From Natrialba sp. SSL1 (lineage in GTDB: Archaea > Halobacteriota > Halobacteria > Halobacteriales > Natrialbaceae), in the NCBI RefSeq assembly GCF_001861355.1, contig NZ_MASN01000060.1, forward strand, positions 310,001 through 374,000: a stretch of 64,000 bases of DNA, given 5' to 3'. This document shows, piece after piece, positions 10,072 through 18,718 of this stretch. Every line of letters starts with the position of its first letter. Position 1 is the first letter of the stretch. The translations under genes were made by a program, and so were the position numbers. Below the pieces are notes generated by a model. The model was not told the DNA's origin and ran no database searches. It saw only the letters and a program-made list of their open reading frames with translations.

Positions 10072-10662
10072 TCAGACCGGGACGAACTCGAGTACCACCC
10101 ACGCGAGCACGCCGGCGTAGATCGGAATCGTCAGGTTGTCGTCGACGATGAAATCGCCGATCTGGACCTTCACGCCGTCGGCGATGGTCGCGCCGAGGGC
10201 GGCCGCGAGGACGGCAAGCGGCGTCTCGTAGAGGAACGGTGCGGCGATAATCCCGCTGACGACGAACATCGTGACGAGTACCTTCGTGCTCTTGACCCGT
10301 CGCAGCGTGTTATCCGACACGGCACCACTGATCGGATCGCCGATCGCGAGCATCAACATCGCCGGCAGCGCGATTTCGGGCTGGAAGAGCAAGACCACGA
10401 TGGTCATACTCACCATGTAGTAGCCGTAGCCCGCGAACTGGTCCTGTTCGTAGTCGCGGGTCAACTTCTCGTAAATCCAGAGGTCGAGTCCGACGTTCAG
10501 TCGGACGAACTCGAGTGCAATCGTGCCGACGGCGAGGACCGTCATCAGGACGCCAAAGCGTTCCCAGGTGAGGCCGAGGTCGAGGTAGGCTGCGAGCAGG
10601 TAGAGGGCGACCAGGCCGGCCCCACTCGAGTGGACGAGCCGTCGTTTGAGTTCGTCGGCCAT
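10072..10662 (-). CDS. dolichol kinase/CTP-transferase-like membrane protein
   Basis: A 196-aa integral membrane protein with about six hydrophobic segments. It resembles archaeal members of the dolichol kinase/phosphatidate cytidylyltransferase group: N-terminal ELKRRLVHSSGAG, the acidic motif AIGDPISGAVSDN between TM segments, and a second GATIADGVK motif. Such enzymes use CTP at the membrane on polyprenol or lipid substrates; here it could serve dolichyl-phosphate recycling for N-glycosylation or lipid synthesis. The start is ATG 10662; the open frame upstream is basic and looks non-coding. Confidence 0.65.
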   Translation of the reverse strand: MADELKRRLVHSSGAGLVALYLLAAYLDLGLTWERFGVLMTVLAVGTIALEFVRLNVGLDLWIYEKLTRDYEQDQFAGYGYYMVSMTIVVLLFQPEIALPAMLMLAIGDPISGAVSDNTLRRVKSTKVLVTMFVVSGIIAAPFLYETPLAVLAAALGATIADGVKVQIGDFIVDDNLTIPIYAGVLAWVVLEFVPV

Positions 10663-11039
10663 CGTTTCGTCTCTGTTTCTCCCGTCGGAGGTGGTGACCT
10701 TCAGTGCGTCGGTTACGTCCAACCGTTTGCGCTGCGTTCGGTCGCGAAGCGACCGCGCTCGGCAAACTGGTGATGAAAAGCACTCTTGCTCTTCCCTCCG
10801 TTTCGGCTCGTATGGGACTCCACATCGGTCGTCGGTCCGCTCGCTTGGCCTCCGGCCTCGCTTCCGGACCGTCACCTTGTCCCCTCGTTCTCGTTGAACT
10901 CGAGTTTGGCCCCGTTCTGCGGCGGGAAGACCAATACCGAGGGGGTAGCTTTTGGCTTGAGTGTGAGATGTCCTCGTCTTCTACCGATTACCTGCCAAAA
11001 TAGGTGTTGTTTTATTGCCAGCTATAGAATAGTTGCAAA
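10663..11039. other. 377-nt intergenic region with a short hairpin
   Basis: No convincing gene is seen. At 10739-10755 the sequence CGGTCGC-GAA-GCGACCG forms a perfect 7-bp stem with a three-base loop. The right end carries the TATA box of the gene at 11040. The frame running through on the minus strand from 10875 is basic, Arg/Ser-rich and lacks haloarchaeal acidic character, so I treat it as non-coding. Confidence 0.5.
11010..11017 (+). promoter_or_regulatory. TATA-like box for the gene at 11040
   Basis: TTTTATTG is centred about 27 nt before ATG 11040. This is the spacing of a haloarchaeal leaderless promoter and supports that start. Confidence 0.5.
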
Positions 11040-11471
11040 ATGAATTCGACCGTGTTACGTGCGGTCTTTCCGGATCGCCCGCCGACGAAAACCGATGTTG
11101 TCGCGGGCGGTCTCGCTGGTGGCCTCGCACTCCTTCACGGAACCTGGCCCGCTCCGGGTAACGGGTTACGCTGGGAGTGGATTGCGCTCGGGTTCGTCCT
11201 CGGTGCAATCGTACTGGGACCGGTCGCACAATCGCCGGTCGGGAAGCGGATCGGGACGATGGCTCGCGATCTCAGCATTGCCGCCCGTCTCGTCGTGATA
11301 GCGATCGTCATCACAGTGACGCTCGTACTCGCTACTGTCGTTTTTCCAGACGTGGTCTTTCGCAACGTCTCCATCGGTATCCTCGCAGTGATCCCGTTCT
11401 ACGTCGTCGGACACGTTGCCGTCGCCAGAGAACTCGGCGGCTGGAAGCCAGCGTCGGAGTCAGACTCGTAG
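11040..11471 (+). CDS. small membrane protein, unknown function
   Basis: A 143-aa protein with about four hydrophobic segments: residues 20-35, 46-63, 80-103 and 108-127. Short charged loops (SPVGKRIGTMARD) separate them. I do not recognise a named family. It stands alone between a minus-strand dolichol kinase-like gene and glyS, which runs toward it, and appears to be leaderless. Confidence 0.7.
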   Translation: MNSTVLRAVFPDRPPTKTDVVAGGLAGGLALLHGTWPAPGNGLRWEWIALGFVLGAIVLGPVAQSPVGKRIGTMARDLSIAARLVVIAIVITVTLVLATVVFPDVVFRNVSIGILAVIPFYVVGHVAVARELGGWKPASESDS

Positions 11472-11559
11472 GCCCCTGTTCTCCGATCGCTGTCTCCGTT
11501 CCTCCTGTCGTTCCTGTTCTCCCGTTCCGCTATGCCGCTACCGACTCCCGCTGTTTCCG

Positions 11560-13395
11560 TTAGAGTTCGTCGAACTCGAGTTCTCCAGCCCGAAGCTCCG
11601 CCATGATTTCGGGGAGCTTTGACACCGGCAGTCGCTTCTGAGCCGTCGTATCGCGTTCGCGGACGGTGACCGTCGTCTCCTCGTTCTCGAGCGTCTCATA
11701 GTCAACCGTCACGCAGAACGGCGTACCGACCTCGTCCTGGCGGCGGTAGCGCCGACCGATGTTACCCGAGTCGTCGTACGTAACTGAGAGGCCCACGTCC
11801 CGGAGGTTTGCGACGATTTCGTCGGCGGTGGCCTCGAGTTCGTCGTCGTTCTGCAGCGGGAAAACGCCGACGAAGGTGGGCGCGACTTCGGGGTCGAGCG
11901 CGAGGTAAGTGCGCTCCTCGCCGTCGACCTCGTCTTCCGCATAGGCGTGGTGAAGGACGGTGTAGACGAGTCGGTCCACACCGAAGGAGGGTTCGACGAC
12001 GTGCGGAACGATGTGCTCGCCGGCCTCGGTCTGCTCCTCGACTGCGAAGCCGGTCTTCTCGACGGGAATTTCGTGGCGCTCGCCGTCGAGTTCGACCTCG
12101 ACGCTGTCGTCCTCGAACGCATCACGGTCTCGGCCGGCGAGGGACTCGAGTTCGGCCACGACGGCCTGGGCGTCGCCGCCGAACTCGGGGCCCAGATAAC
12201 TCATGTCGGGGTCGACGGTCGCGCGCTCGACGGTCTTCGGCTCGTCGTACTGTCGGAAGACGGTAAAGCGATCCTCGGAGTACTCGGCGTGCTTCGAGAG
12301 GTCGTAGTCGCTACGGTAGGCGAAGCCGGCCATCTCGATCCAGTTACCGTCAATTTCGCTCTCGGCGTCCCAACAATCCGCTGCGTAGTGGGCGCGCTCA
12401 CCGGAGAGATGCTGGCGGAACCGGAATCGGTCCATGTCGACGCCGACGGCGTCGTACCACGGCTTCGCGACGCCGAGGAAGTACGCGACCCATTCGTCGC
12501 CGATGATGCCCTCGTCGACCGCCTCGCCGATGGTCGTCTCGATCTCCGATCCATCGTCGTCATTCTGCTCGGTCGCCGGATAGAGCGTCACCTCGACGTC
12601 TGCGACGTCCGCGAGGTCCGGTTCGTCCTCCTCGGGATCGACGAAGTACTCGAGTTCGGCCTGCGTGAACTCCCGCGTCCGAATGATGGATCGGCGGGGG
12701 CTGATCTCGTTGCGGTAGGCGCGGCCGATCTGGGTGACGCCGAAGGGAAGTTGATTCCGGGCGTACTCCTTGAGTCGCGGGAACTCGACGAAGATACCCT
12801 GTGCGGTCTCGGGGCGGAGGTAGCCGGGCTGGGAGTCGCCGGGGCCGATGTTCGTTGCGAACATGAGGTTGAAGGTCTCGACGGCCTGGTCCGCGAGGCC
12901 GGCACCGCAGGAGGGACAGACGAGTTCGTACTCGGCGATGACTTCCTCAACCTCGGGGATGGGGAGGCTCTCGGCGTCCTCGTACTCCGTATTATCCTCG
13001 ACGACGTGGTCCGCGCGGTGGCTCTCGCCACACTCCGGACACTCCACGAGCATGTCGTCGAAGCCGTCGAGGTGGCCCGAGGCCTCGAAGACGGGTTCGG
13101 GCATGATCGTCGGCGCGTCGATTTCCATGTTGCCCTCGGCGACGGCGAACCGGTCGCGCCAGGCGTCCTCGACGTTGCCTTTCAGGGCTGCGCCCTGCGG
13201 ACCGAAGGTGTAGAAGCCGCCGACGCCGCCGTACGCGCCCGAGGACTGGAAGAAGTAGCCCCGGCGCTTGGCGAGTTCGACGAGTTTCTCGCTGGTCTGT
13301 TCGTCTGGCGCGGCTGGTTCTGTATCTGCGTCCGTCTCTGCGGCTGCCGCTGTCTCTACTTCTGCATCCGCCGCGTCCTGCTGTTGCTCACTCAT
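11560..13395 (-). CDS. glyS: glycyl-tRNA synthetase, archaeal alpha2 type
   Basis: A 611-aa class II synthetase that charges tRNA-Gly. Features seen: the N-terminal KLVELAKRRGYFFQSSGAYGGVGGFYTFGPQG block, two CxxC pairs (CPECGES, CPSCGAG) in the insertion, motif 2 (GRAYRNEISPRRSIIRTREFTQAELEYF), and a motif 3 region (VEPSFGVDRLVYTVL), followed by the anticodon-binding domain. An Ala/Asp/Glu-rich extension of about 35 residues precedes the core. ATG 13395 overlaps the stop of the upstream CBS gene in the octamer ATGAGTGA, so the two are probably translationally coupled. Confidence 0.95.
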   Translation of the reverse strand: MSEQQQDAADAEVETAAAAETDADTEPAAPDEQTSEKLVELAKRRGYFFQSSGAYGGVGGFYTFGPQGAALKGNVEDAWRDRFAVAEGNMEIDAPTIMPEPVFEASGHLDGFDDMLVECPECGESHRADHVVEDNTEYEDAESLPIPEVEEVIAEYELVCPSCGAGLADQAVETFNLMFATNIGPGDSQPGYLRPETAQGIFVEFPRLKEYARNQLPFGVTQIGRAYRNEISPRRSIIRTREFTQAELEYFVDPEEDEPDLADVADVEVTLYPATEQNDDDGSEIETTIGEAVDEGIIGDEWVAYFLGVAKPWYDAVGVDMDRFRFRQHLSGERAHYAADCWDAESEIDGNWIEMAGFAYRSDYDLSKHAEYSEDRFTVFRQYDEPKTVERATVDPDMSYLGPEFGGDAQAVVAELESLAGRDRDAFEDDSVEVELDGERHEIPVEKTGFAVEEQTEAGEHIVPHVVEPSFGVDRLVYTVLHHAYAEDEVDGEERTYLALDPEVAPTFVGVFPLQNDDELEATADEIVANLRDVGLSVTYDDSGNIGRRYRRQDEVGTPFCVTVDYETLENEETTVTVRERDTTAQKRLPVSKLPEIMAELRAGELEFDEL

Positions 13396-14239
13396 AGAGC
13401 GCCTCCAGAATATCGACGTCACAGACGATGCCGACGAGCTGCTCGCCGGTCACCATCGGAATCTGTTCGATGTCGTTGCTGATCATCTGTTGTGCGGCCT
13501 CCTGAATCGTCTTCTCGGTCGAGACCGTCACCACGTCCTCGCTCATGAACTCCCGTACGGGACCGTTTGGAATCTCGATGTCTCGCGTCGGGAGGTAGCG
13601 ACTGCCGACGCCCTTGATCCCCTCCCAGGACCACTCCGAGTCCTGATCCGGGAAGTTGTTCCCCGTCTCTTCCTCGCCCTCGACGATGCGGGCGACCTCG
13701 ATGATGTCGACCTCGGTGAGGACACCGCTCACCCCACCCTCGTCGTCCAGTGCGACCGTGTAGGGAACGTTCGCGTACGACAGTTCGCGCTCGGCGACCG
13801 GCAGCGGCGCGCCCTCGTAGGTCGTGTTCACGTCCTCGCTCGCGTAGCCGCCGACGGTGTCGTCGGTCTCCTGATCGCCCGTCGCGATCGCGTGAATCAC
13901 GTCCGTCACCGTGATGATCCCCTCGAACTCGCCGTCGACGACCGGGACGCGGCGCGCGCCCTCCTCGACCATCGTCCGGGCGACCTCCTCGAGTGCCGTC
14001 TCGCGCGTCGTCGTCGGCACGTCGTCCATCAGCATCACCAGCTGGTCTTCGTCGGGCTGCTCGATCAGCGTATCTCGAGAGACCAGTCCGCGGTACTCGG
14101 GGCCGTTGTCCGTCGGTTTCACGACCGGCACTGACGAGAACGACCGTTCCTGGAGGTACTCGAGTACGTCCGAGCGGGTGCCTGGCAGGTCGACGGTCAC
14201 CACGTCCTCGCGGGGTGTCATCGCGTCGGCTACGTTCAT
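13388..14239 (-). CDS. CBS-domain protein (four CBS repeats)
   Basis: A 283-aa soluble protein made of four CBS repeats: residues about 1-60, 70-120, 130-190 and 220-283, with repeated motifs such as SSVPVV, RRVPVVDGEFEGIITVTDVI and EQIPMVTGEQLVGIV. CBS pairs bind adenine nucleotides (AMP/ATP/SAM) and act as energy sensors. It has no attached catalytic domain. The start is ATG 14239, 28 nt after a TATA box. Its last 8 nt overlap glyS, which suggests a link to translation or energy status. Confidence 0.85.
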   Translation of the reverse strand: MNVADAMTPREDVVTVDLPGTRSDVLEYLQERSFSSVPVVKPTDNGPEYRGLVSRDTLIEQPDEDQLVMLMDDVPTTTRETALEEVARTMVEEGARRVPVVDGEFEGIITVTDVIHAIATGDQETDDTVGGYASEDVNTTYEGAPLPVAERELSYANVPYTVALDDEGGVSGVLTEVDIIEVARIVEGEEETGNNFPDQDSEWSWEGIKGVGSRYLPTRDIEIPNGPVREFMSEDVVTVSTEKTIQEAAQQMISNDIEQIPMVTGEQLVGIVCDVDILEALYE

Positions 14240-14263
14240 GTCCCCACAGTAGGACAAAAATGA

Positions 14264-14271
14264 GTATAAAC
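14264..14271 (-). promoter_or_regulatory. TATA box for the CBS-glyS operon
   Basis: On the minus strand GTTTATAC is centred about 28 nt upstream of ATG 14239, matching a leaderless promoter. Confidence 0.6.
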
Positions 14272-14344
14272 CCAGTGTTTCGTGCGCCCGCGTTCGCCGA
14301 TCGTGTCAGTCTATTTGTGTCTTCTGACGGGTTGATTCGACGCG

Positions 14345-14352
14345 CTTATATG
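14345..14352 (+). promoter_or_regulatory. TATA box for the small gene at 14375
   Basis: CTTATATG is centred 26 nt before ATG 14375. It forms a divergent pair with the CBS-glyS promoter. Confidence 0.6.
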
Positions 14353-14374
14353 TCTTGGATTGTCACACTCTACC

Positions 14375-14536
14375 ATGGTGTCGAAACCCCACACCACAGC
14401 GGCAGACGAGACGGTCGTCGGCTCGATCGATTCGACGGATTCGAGCGACGAGTACGTCATTGCGGATATCTCGGCCGACGACGCATGGCTCTCCATGCGA
14501 GCGGACGAGGCAATGACACTTCCGGCGTGGCGATAG
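14375..14536 (+). CDS. small conserved haloarchaeal protein, 53 aa
   Basis: The 53-aa product starts MVSKPHTTAADETVVGSID and ends TLPAWR. It has a TDSSDEYVIADIS core and the segment DDAWLSMRADEA. I recognise this as a short protein conserved across haloarchaea (a DUF without function). It has a well-placed TATA box, a normal acidic composition, and no competing gene on the other strand. It is divergent from the CBS gene. Confidence 0.75.
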   Translation: MVSKPHTTAADETVVGSIDSTDSSDEYVIADISADDAWLSMRADEAMTLPAWR

Positions 14537-14765
14537 GGGGGTTTCACTGTTCGACACGGTGGGGGCCTGTCGGGCTGCAGTGGCGTACGAGCGGGTGCTT
14601 CGCTCGCGTCCATTACTTCTTCGCTATCGTAAGAACGCTCTTTGAGCTTGCTTTGTTTCGCCCCATCAAGATGCTCGCCGAGAATCTCTTTAGCGTTGCC
14701 AGGTCGTGATGGACTTTTTCGTAGGGTTGAGTACGAAAGCCCGAGTTTGCGGAGAAACGTGCTAT

Positions 14766-15818
14766 CTAGTAGATCTCCTCTCGGAGACATGGCACTGGAA
14801 CGACCGACGTGTCATTTCGATCCGGGAATGTTACCGTGACTTCGGCAGATTGGGGCGTCGATTCGACAACTGTTTCGAAGTCCACTTGGGGTCCCCAATT
14901 CTCACCCGATCCATATTCGATTTCACCTTCGTTCGAATACATTGTTGTATGACGGACGACAGGGGCGACCGCGCCCTCGCTCTCTAATTCCGACGAGTCA
15001 ACGGCTTCTATGTGTTCGAGGAACTCGTCTGTGACCCCATCCGGTTCAACGTCGATCGCGGTTTCACTCTTTTCGGCTCCATCTACCGTCGCTTTCACGA
15101 CACCTTCTTCTTCAAGGAGTGTTTGGATGTGATCCATAGCGGCGTTCGTTGCCTGTCTTGTGCCCCATTCGTCAAACGCCATCTCCTCCGTCTCTCCTGT
15201 TTCGGTCTCGATGGAGACACGATTGTCGCCCTCAGAATGTTCGTACTCTTGGTCGGGAGCCGCTTCAATCGAAACGGGGGGTGCTTCACCGAGAGCCAAC
15301 GCACGTTCGGTGGTCCCAGCATCTTCGCCGTCAACCTCCACACTCACTGTCTCGGGGATTCCGGCCACCTCATCGGTGATACGGAGGACTAATCCATGAT
15401 AGGCCAAATCGTGGTCTCCTGCGTCTGGAGAGACGGTCTCTACGACTGCATGGATACCGGACTCCGTGCGATCCATCGCCGCCAGTTCTAACCGATGCGG
15501 ACTTGACCATAATCCTGCCAAGATGGCCACGAGATATGATTCGTTGAAATCCGTCTCGTTGATAAACGCATCCACATCCTCGTGCTGTTCTAGCCGAGCT
15601 TCGGCTGCCGCTCTATCGGCAAGAACCGTCTGGTAGGATGACGGTGTGCTTGATAGACCGCTTGCCAGTTCGGTATCCGCAAGGGGAGAGGCCCGGTAGA
15701 GAGACTCAACGGACATCCCAACAGGGTTCTCTAATTCAGTTTCTTCTCCTCTCCCCAGGCAACCTAGTACCCCGAACGAAAGGATCGATGATGTTATGAG
15801 GTATTTTCGCCGCTCCAT
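14766..15818 (-). CDS. putative lipoprotein, unknown function
   Basis: A 350-aa secreted protein. A short signal with lipobox (LSFGVLGC, Cys20) predicts lipid anchoring on the outer face. The rest is acidic, with no domain I recognise; it may consist of two related beta-rich halves. The start is taken at ATG 15818 rather than 15845 because it gives a compact signal peptide (MERRKYLITSS). GC content in sampled 60-nt lines is about 50-55%, lower than most neighbours, and codon choice is less GC-biased, which suggests acquisition by transfer. Confidence 0.7.
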   Translation of the reverse strand: MERRKYLITSSILSFGVLGCLGRGEETELENPVGMSVESLYRASPLADTELASGLSSTPSSYQTVLADRAAAEARLEQHEDVDAFINETDFNESYLVAILAGLWSSPHRLELAAMDRTESGIHAVVETVSPDAGDHDLAYHGLVLRITDEVAGIPETVSVEVDGEDAGTTERALALGEAPPVSIEAAPDQEYEHSEGDNRVSIETETGETEEMAFDEWGTRQATNAAMDHIQTLLEEEGVVKATVDGAEKSETAIDVEPDGVTDEFLEHIEAVDSSELESEGAVAPVVRHTTMYSNEGEIEYGSGENWGPQVDFETVVESTPQSAEVTVTFPDRNDTSVVPVPCLREEIY

Positions 15819-16035
15819 TATGATAAAGTAATACTTCTCAACCAAAACATCTTTCTCACGCTCAAATACCGATTGCAGTTATCGTCAGACACGCGGGTAC
15901 GACCAGAACGGCTCAATCAGAATCCCCGTTGAAAAGACAGTTTCCAAGTCCAGAAACAAGTGAAACGATTTACACGCTGATCGCATGGTCACTGTGCGAT
16001 TGGGTGTCCAGTAATTCCCAGTGGCGACTACAACA

Positions 16036-16042
16036 TTTAGTA
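16036..16042 (+). promoter_or_regulatory. TATA-like box for the gene at 16066
   Basis: TTTAGTA lies 26 nt before ATG 16066 and decides between several possible starts (16021, 16054, 16066). Confidence 0.45.
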
Positions 16043-16065
16043 CACCGTCGTTGATGTCGCAGTTG

Positions 16066-16659
16066 ATGGTCGATCATCACCGCACAGCGAGCCGACGTGA
16101 CGGCGGTCGAACCGGCGGGAACCGACCGCGTCGGTCTGGCGTCGGCTCCGGTTCCGGTTCCGGTCCCGGCCCCAGACACAGAACCAACTCTGGAACCGGA
16201 CTCGAGTCCACGTCCGATTCTCGGTACTCGATCGCGTCCTTGCTCTCGTCGCTCGTCCCCAGACCGCTCGCTCGGCGGGCGATTTCGGTGTCGGTGACGA
16301 GCGACCGCGACGTCTACGCGCAGGACGAAGCCGTCTCGTTCACCGTCGCGTTCCGAAACCGGCTCCCGGTTTCGGTTGCCGTGCCGACGCCGCGCCGCCG
16401 GCGCTGGGGCTGGTCCGTCAACGGTGAACTCGAGGCGAGTGACGAGCGCCGGTATCTCCAGTCCGCCCCCTCCACGTTTCGATTTAGCGCGGGCGAGCGA
16501 AAAGAGATCCGCGTGACCTGGAACGGCCGCTTCGAGCGGACTACGGGCCGACACGAGTACGTCGTCCCCGATCCGGGCGAGTACGAGATTCGGGCGTTCG
16601 TCGCGACCGACGACGGGCGGTATCAGCCGAGCGATTCGACTACTGTTCGAATTCGGTGA
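16066..16659 (+). CDS. haloarchaeal beta-sandwich protein, unknown function
   Basis: A 197-aa protein. The first 70 residues are low complexity (Arg/Gly/Ser/Pro-rich). Residues about 80-197 look like an immunoglobulin-like domain: SVTSDRDVYAQDEAVSFTVAFRN, then SAGERKEIRVTWNG and YVVPDPGEYEIRAFVATDD. This resembles the BsuPI-like/intracellular protease-inhibitor sandwich found in other haloarchaeal proteins. No signal peptide or membrane segment is evident. The function is unknown. Start choice follows the TATA spacing. Confidence 0.65.
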   Translation: MVDHHRTASRRDGGRTGGNRPRRSGVGSGSGSGPGPRHRTNSGTGLESTSDSRYSIASLLSSLVPRPLARRAISVSVTSDRDVYAQDEAVSFTVAFRNRLPVSVAVPTPRRRRWGWSVNGELEASDERRYLQSAPSTFRFSAGERKEIRVTWNGRFERTTGRHEYVVPDPGEYEIRAFVATDDGRYQPSDSTTVRIR

Positions 16660-17272
16660 CCGATTCGTGGAGGCGGGTGCACTCGAGTACAGTAGTACAG
16701 TGTGTCGAGCGTGAAGTGTACAGAACGAAGCGTGTGGGAGTGTCGACGCCGACCGCATCCCACGATCAGTTGCTATGGGAGACGAACCGTGAGTGGCGGG
16801 TGTGAGAGCGCAGCGAACGGAGCGAGGGTGGAGACCGACCGGAGGGGAACCGAACGCCAGCGGTTCAGCCGTCTCTCTCGAATTTTGGCGTTTTATCCCG
16901 TCAGGAAGCCGCCCGGCGGAATGCGCGTCGATGGGCGACCGTCCTCGTCGGCGTTGGTATCGTCACCGAACTCCGGGGAGTGTCGGACTGTTCGTCGAGC
17001 CTTTGCGACCGTGCGGTTACAGGCGGCAACCGTAGCGAGGATCTTACTCATACATGAGTTAATAGCGACGGCGACCACATAAGTATTTATGAGATGGAAG
17101 ATCATGTGTTTCTCACACGTGTATTTCTTCTATCTGTGAAAGAATACGGGCGTTTGTGGCGTAGATGGTGGCCAATACCGGGCTCCTACAATTACTACTT
17201 GTGGAGTAAACGTTCTATCTAACTATGTATGAATTGTGAGTGGTACTCGCCACGCTGCCAGATCTACCCACC
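16660..17272. other. 613-nt region without a confident gene
   Basis: Only one doubtful short frame (16893-17051, listed separately) is visible here. The left third is GC-rich; the right third is AT-richer and holds the palindromic TATA-like CATAAGTATTTATG (about 17077-17090). No repeat array, RNA gene or mobile-element remnant was recognised. Confidence 0.5.
16893..17051 (-). CDS. doubtful small ORF, 52 aa
   Basis: The frame MSKILATVAACNRTVAKARR... ends in PPGGFLTG. Support is only positional: an AT-rich TATA-like element lies about 30 nt upstream of ATG 17051, as for a leaderless gene. The product is basic rather than acidic, has no recognised family, and could be fortuitous. Confidence 0.25.
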   Translation of the reverse strand: MSKILATVAACNRTVAKARRTVRHSPEFGDDTNADEDGRPSTRIPPGGFLTG

Positions 17273-18718
17273 TCACCGATGTAAATGACAGGCAGTGAAA
17301 TGCGATTCGGTGCCGTACTCCGGCTCGATCTCGTAGGCCGGTCGCTCTCGCGCACAGATACTCTGCTCGGCGAAGGACTCGAGTAGCAACGTCGTCGCAG
17401 CCTGCCAGGCGACCGCTCGTGATTGGCCACCACCGGCAGTCGCCCGTCCGCCGTCGGTGGCCGCCTCACCCTGTTGTCCCGTCTGCGTCACCTCGGCGGC
17501 CGACTCGTGATCCGTCGCGACGAGTTCGATAGCCTCCTCGACGATCCGGCCGGGTTCGCCCTGTGGGAGCGTTCCGTCGAAGAACTCTGCGCGCAATTCG
17601 GCGCCTGTCATCGGCTCGAACGTCCGGCGCTTGACCGCCCGCATGAACGCCCGCGTCTGGGCCCACTCCTCGTCAGTCCAGTCGTAGGTCTCGGGCGCGA
17701 TCAGCCGCGGACACCGGGTTCGGAACCGACACCCCGAGGGTGGATCGATCGGACTCGGCACCTCGCCCTCGAGTACCCCCCGCGCGCCAGTCTCCCTCGG
17801 ATCGGGAACCGGGATGGACTCGAGTAACGCCTCCGTGTAGGGATGCTGCGGATTCTCGAAGAGTTCTTCTTTGTCGGCGAGTTCGACGATGTTCCCGAGG
17901 TACATCACCGCGACCCGGTCGGAGATGTGGCGGATGACAGAGAGGTCGTGGGCGATGAAGAGATAGGTGAGGCCGAACTCCGTTTGCAGGCGCTCCATCG
18001 TGTTCAGCACCTGCGCCTGAATCGAGACGTCGAGCGCGGAGACGGGTTCGTCACAGACGATGAAGTCCGGGTTGACCGACAGCGCGCGGGCGAGGTTGAC
18101 TCGCTGGCGCTGCCCGCCGGAGAAGGCGTGGGGGTACCGGTTGTAGTGGTGCGGGTCGAGGCCAACGCGTTCGAGGAGGTCCTTCGCTCTGGCCTCGCGC
18201 CCCTCGTCGTCGAGCATCCCGTGGGCGCGCATCGGCTCCTCGATGATCTGGCCGATCGTCAGCCGTGGATCCAGCGAGGCCTGCGGATCCTGGAAGATCA
18301 TCTGGATCTCCGAGCGTTTTGTCCGCAGATTCTCGCCGCTGAGCGTCGCGAGATCCTCTCCCTTGAACGAGATTCGCCCCGCAGTCGGCTCGAGCAGACG
18401 CAGAATCGTTCGGCCGAGCGTGCTCTTCCCACAGCCCGACTCGCCGACGAGGCCGAGCGTCTCGCCGCGGCGAATGTCGAAGGTTACGTCGTCGACAGCC
18501 TTGACCCGCTCCTCGCCGATGGTGATCGGCGGGAACTGGCTCGTATCGAAGGAGACACTCGAGAACAGCCCGGAGCTCTGGTTGAAGTGCTTCTTTAGGC
18601 CCTCAATCTCGACGAGCGGGTCGCCGTAGGGGACGGTCTCGCCGGACATCTCCGAGCCGAACTGGCCGTGCGCGTCGTCGGCCGTGGTGGTATCCGACTC
18701 CGACGTCCGCTCACTCAT
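17273..18718 (-). CDS. dppF: dipeptide/oligopeptide ABC transporter ATP-binding protein (DppF/OppF type)
   Basis: A 481-aa ABC ATPase. Walker [11 protein letters not shown]-loop [10 protein letters not shown], signature [15 protein letters not shown], Walker [13 protein letters not shown] and H-loop FIAHD are all present. The oligo_HPY motif ([10 protein letters not shown]) that marks peptide importers follows. Unusually, the protein continues about 150 residues further with a charged, low-complexity C-terminal domain. ATG 18718 overlaps the stop of dppD in ATGAGTGA, so translation is coupled; it is the last gene of the operon. Confidence 0.93.
   Translation of the reverse strand: MSERTSESDTTTADDAHGQFGSEMSGETVPYGDPLVEIEGLKKHFNQSSGLFSSVSFDTSQFPPITIGEERVKAVDDVTFDIRRGETLGLVGESGCGKSTLGRTILRLLEPTAGRISFKGEDLATLSGENLRTKRSEIQMIFQDPQASLDPRLTIGQIIEEPMRAHGMLDDEGREARAKDLLERVGLDPHHYNRYPHAFSGGQRQRVNLARALSVNPDFIVCDEPVSALDVSIQAQVLNTMERLQTEFGLTYLFIAHDLSVIRHISDRVAVMYLGNIVELADKEELFENPQHPYTEALLESIPVPDPRETGARGVLEGEVPSPIDPPSGCRFRTRCPRLIAPETYDWTDEEWAQTRAFMRAVKRRTFEPMTGAELRAEFFDGTLPQGEPGRIVEEAIELVATDHESAAEVTQTGQQGEAATDGGRATAGGGQSRAVAWQAATTLLLESFAEQSICARERPAYEIEPEYGTESHFTACHLHR

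Noticed and set aside
10700-10900. SRP or RNase P RNA in the gap before 11040
   Set aside because: A neat 7-bp hairpin is present, but the conserved helices and core sequences of these RNAs are not visible.
11947-13482. 511-codon frame opposite glyS
   Set aside because: Mirror of the glyS reading frame; Val/Leu/Asp-rich with no domain. Same reason applies to the 338-codon frame opposite hemC (40104-41120).
14537-14765. Possible transposase remnant on the minus strand
   Set aside because: A frame with SYSTLRK and KEILGEHLDGAKQ looked protein-like but matched no transposase motif I know, and no terminal repeats or target duplication are seen.
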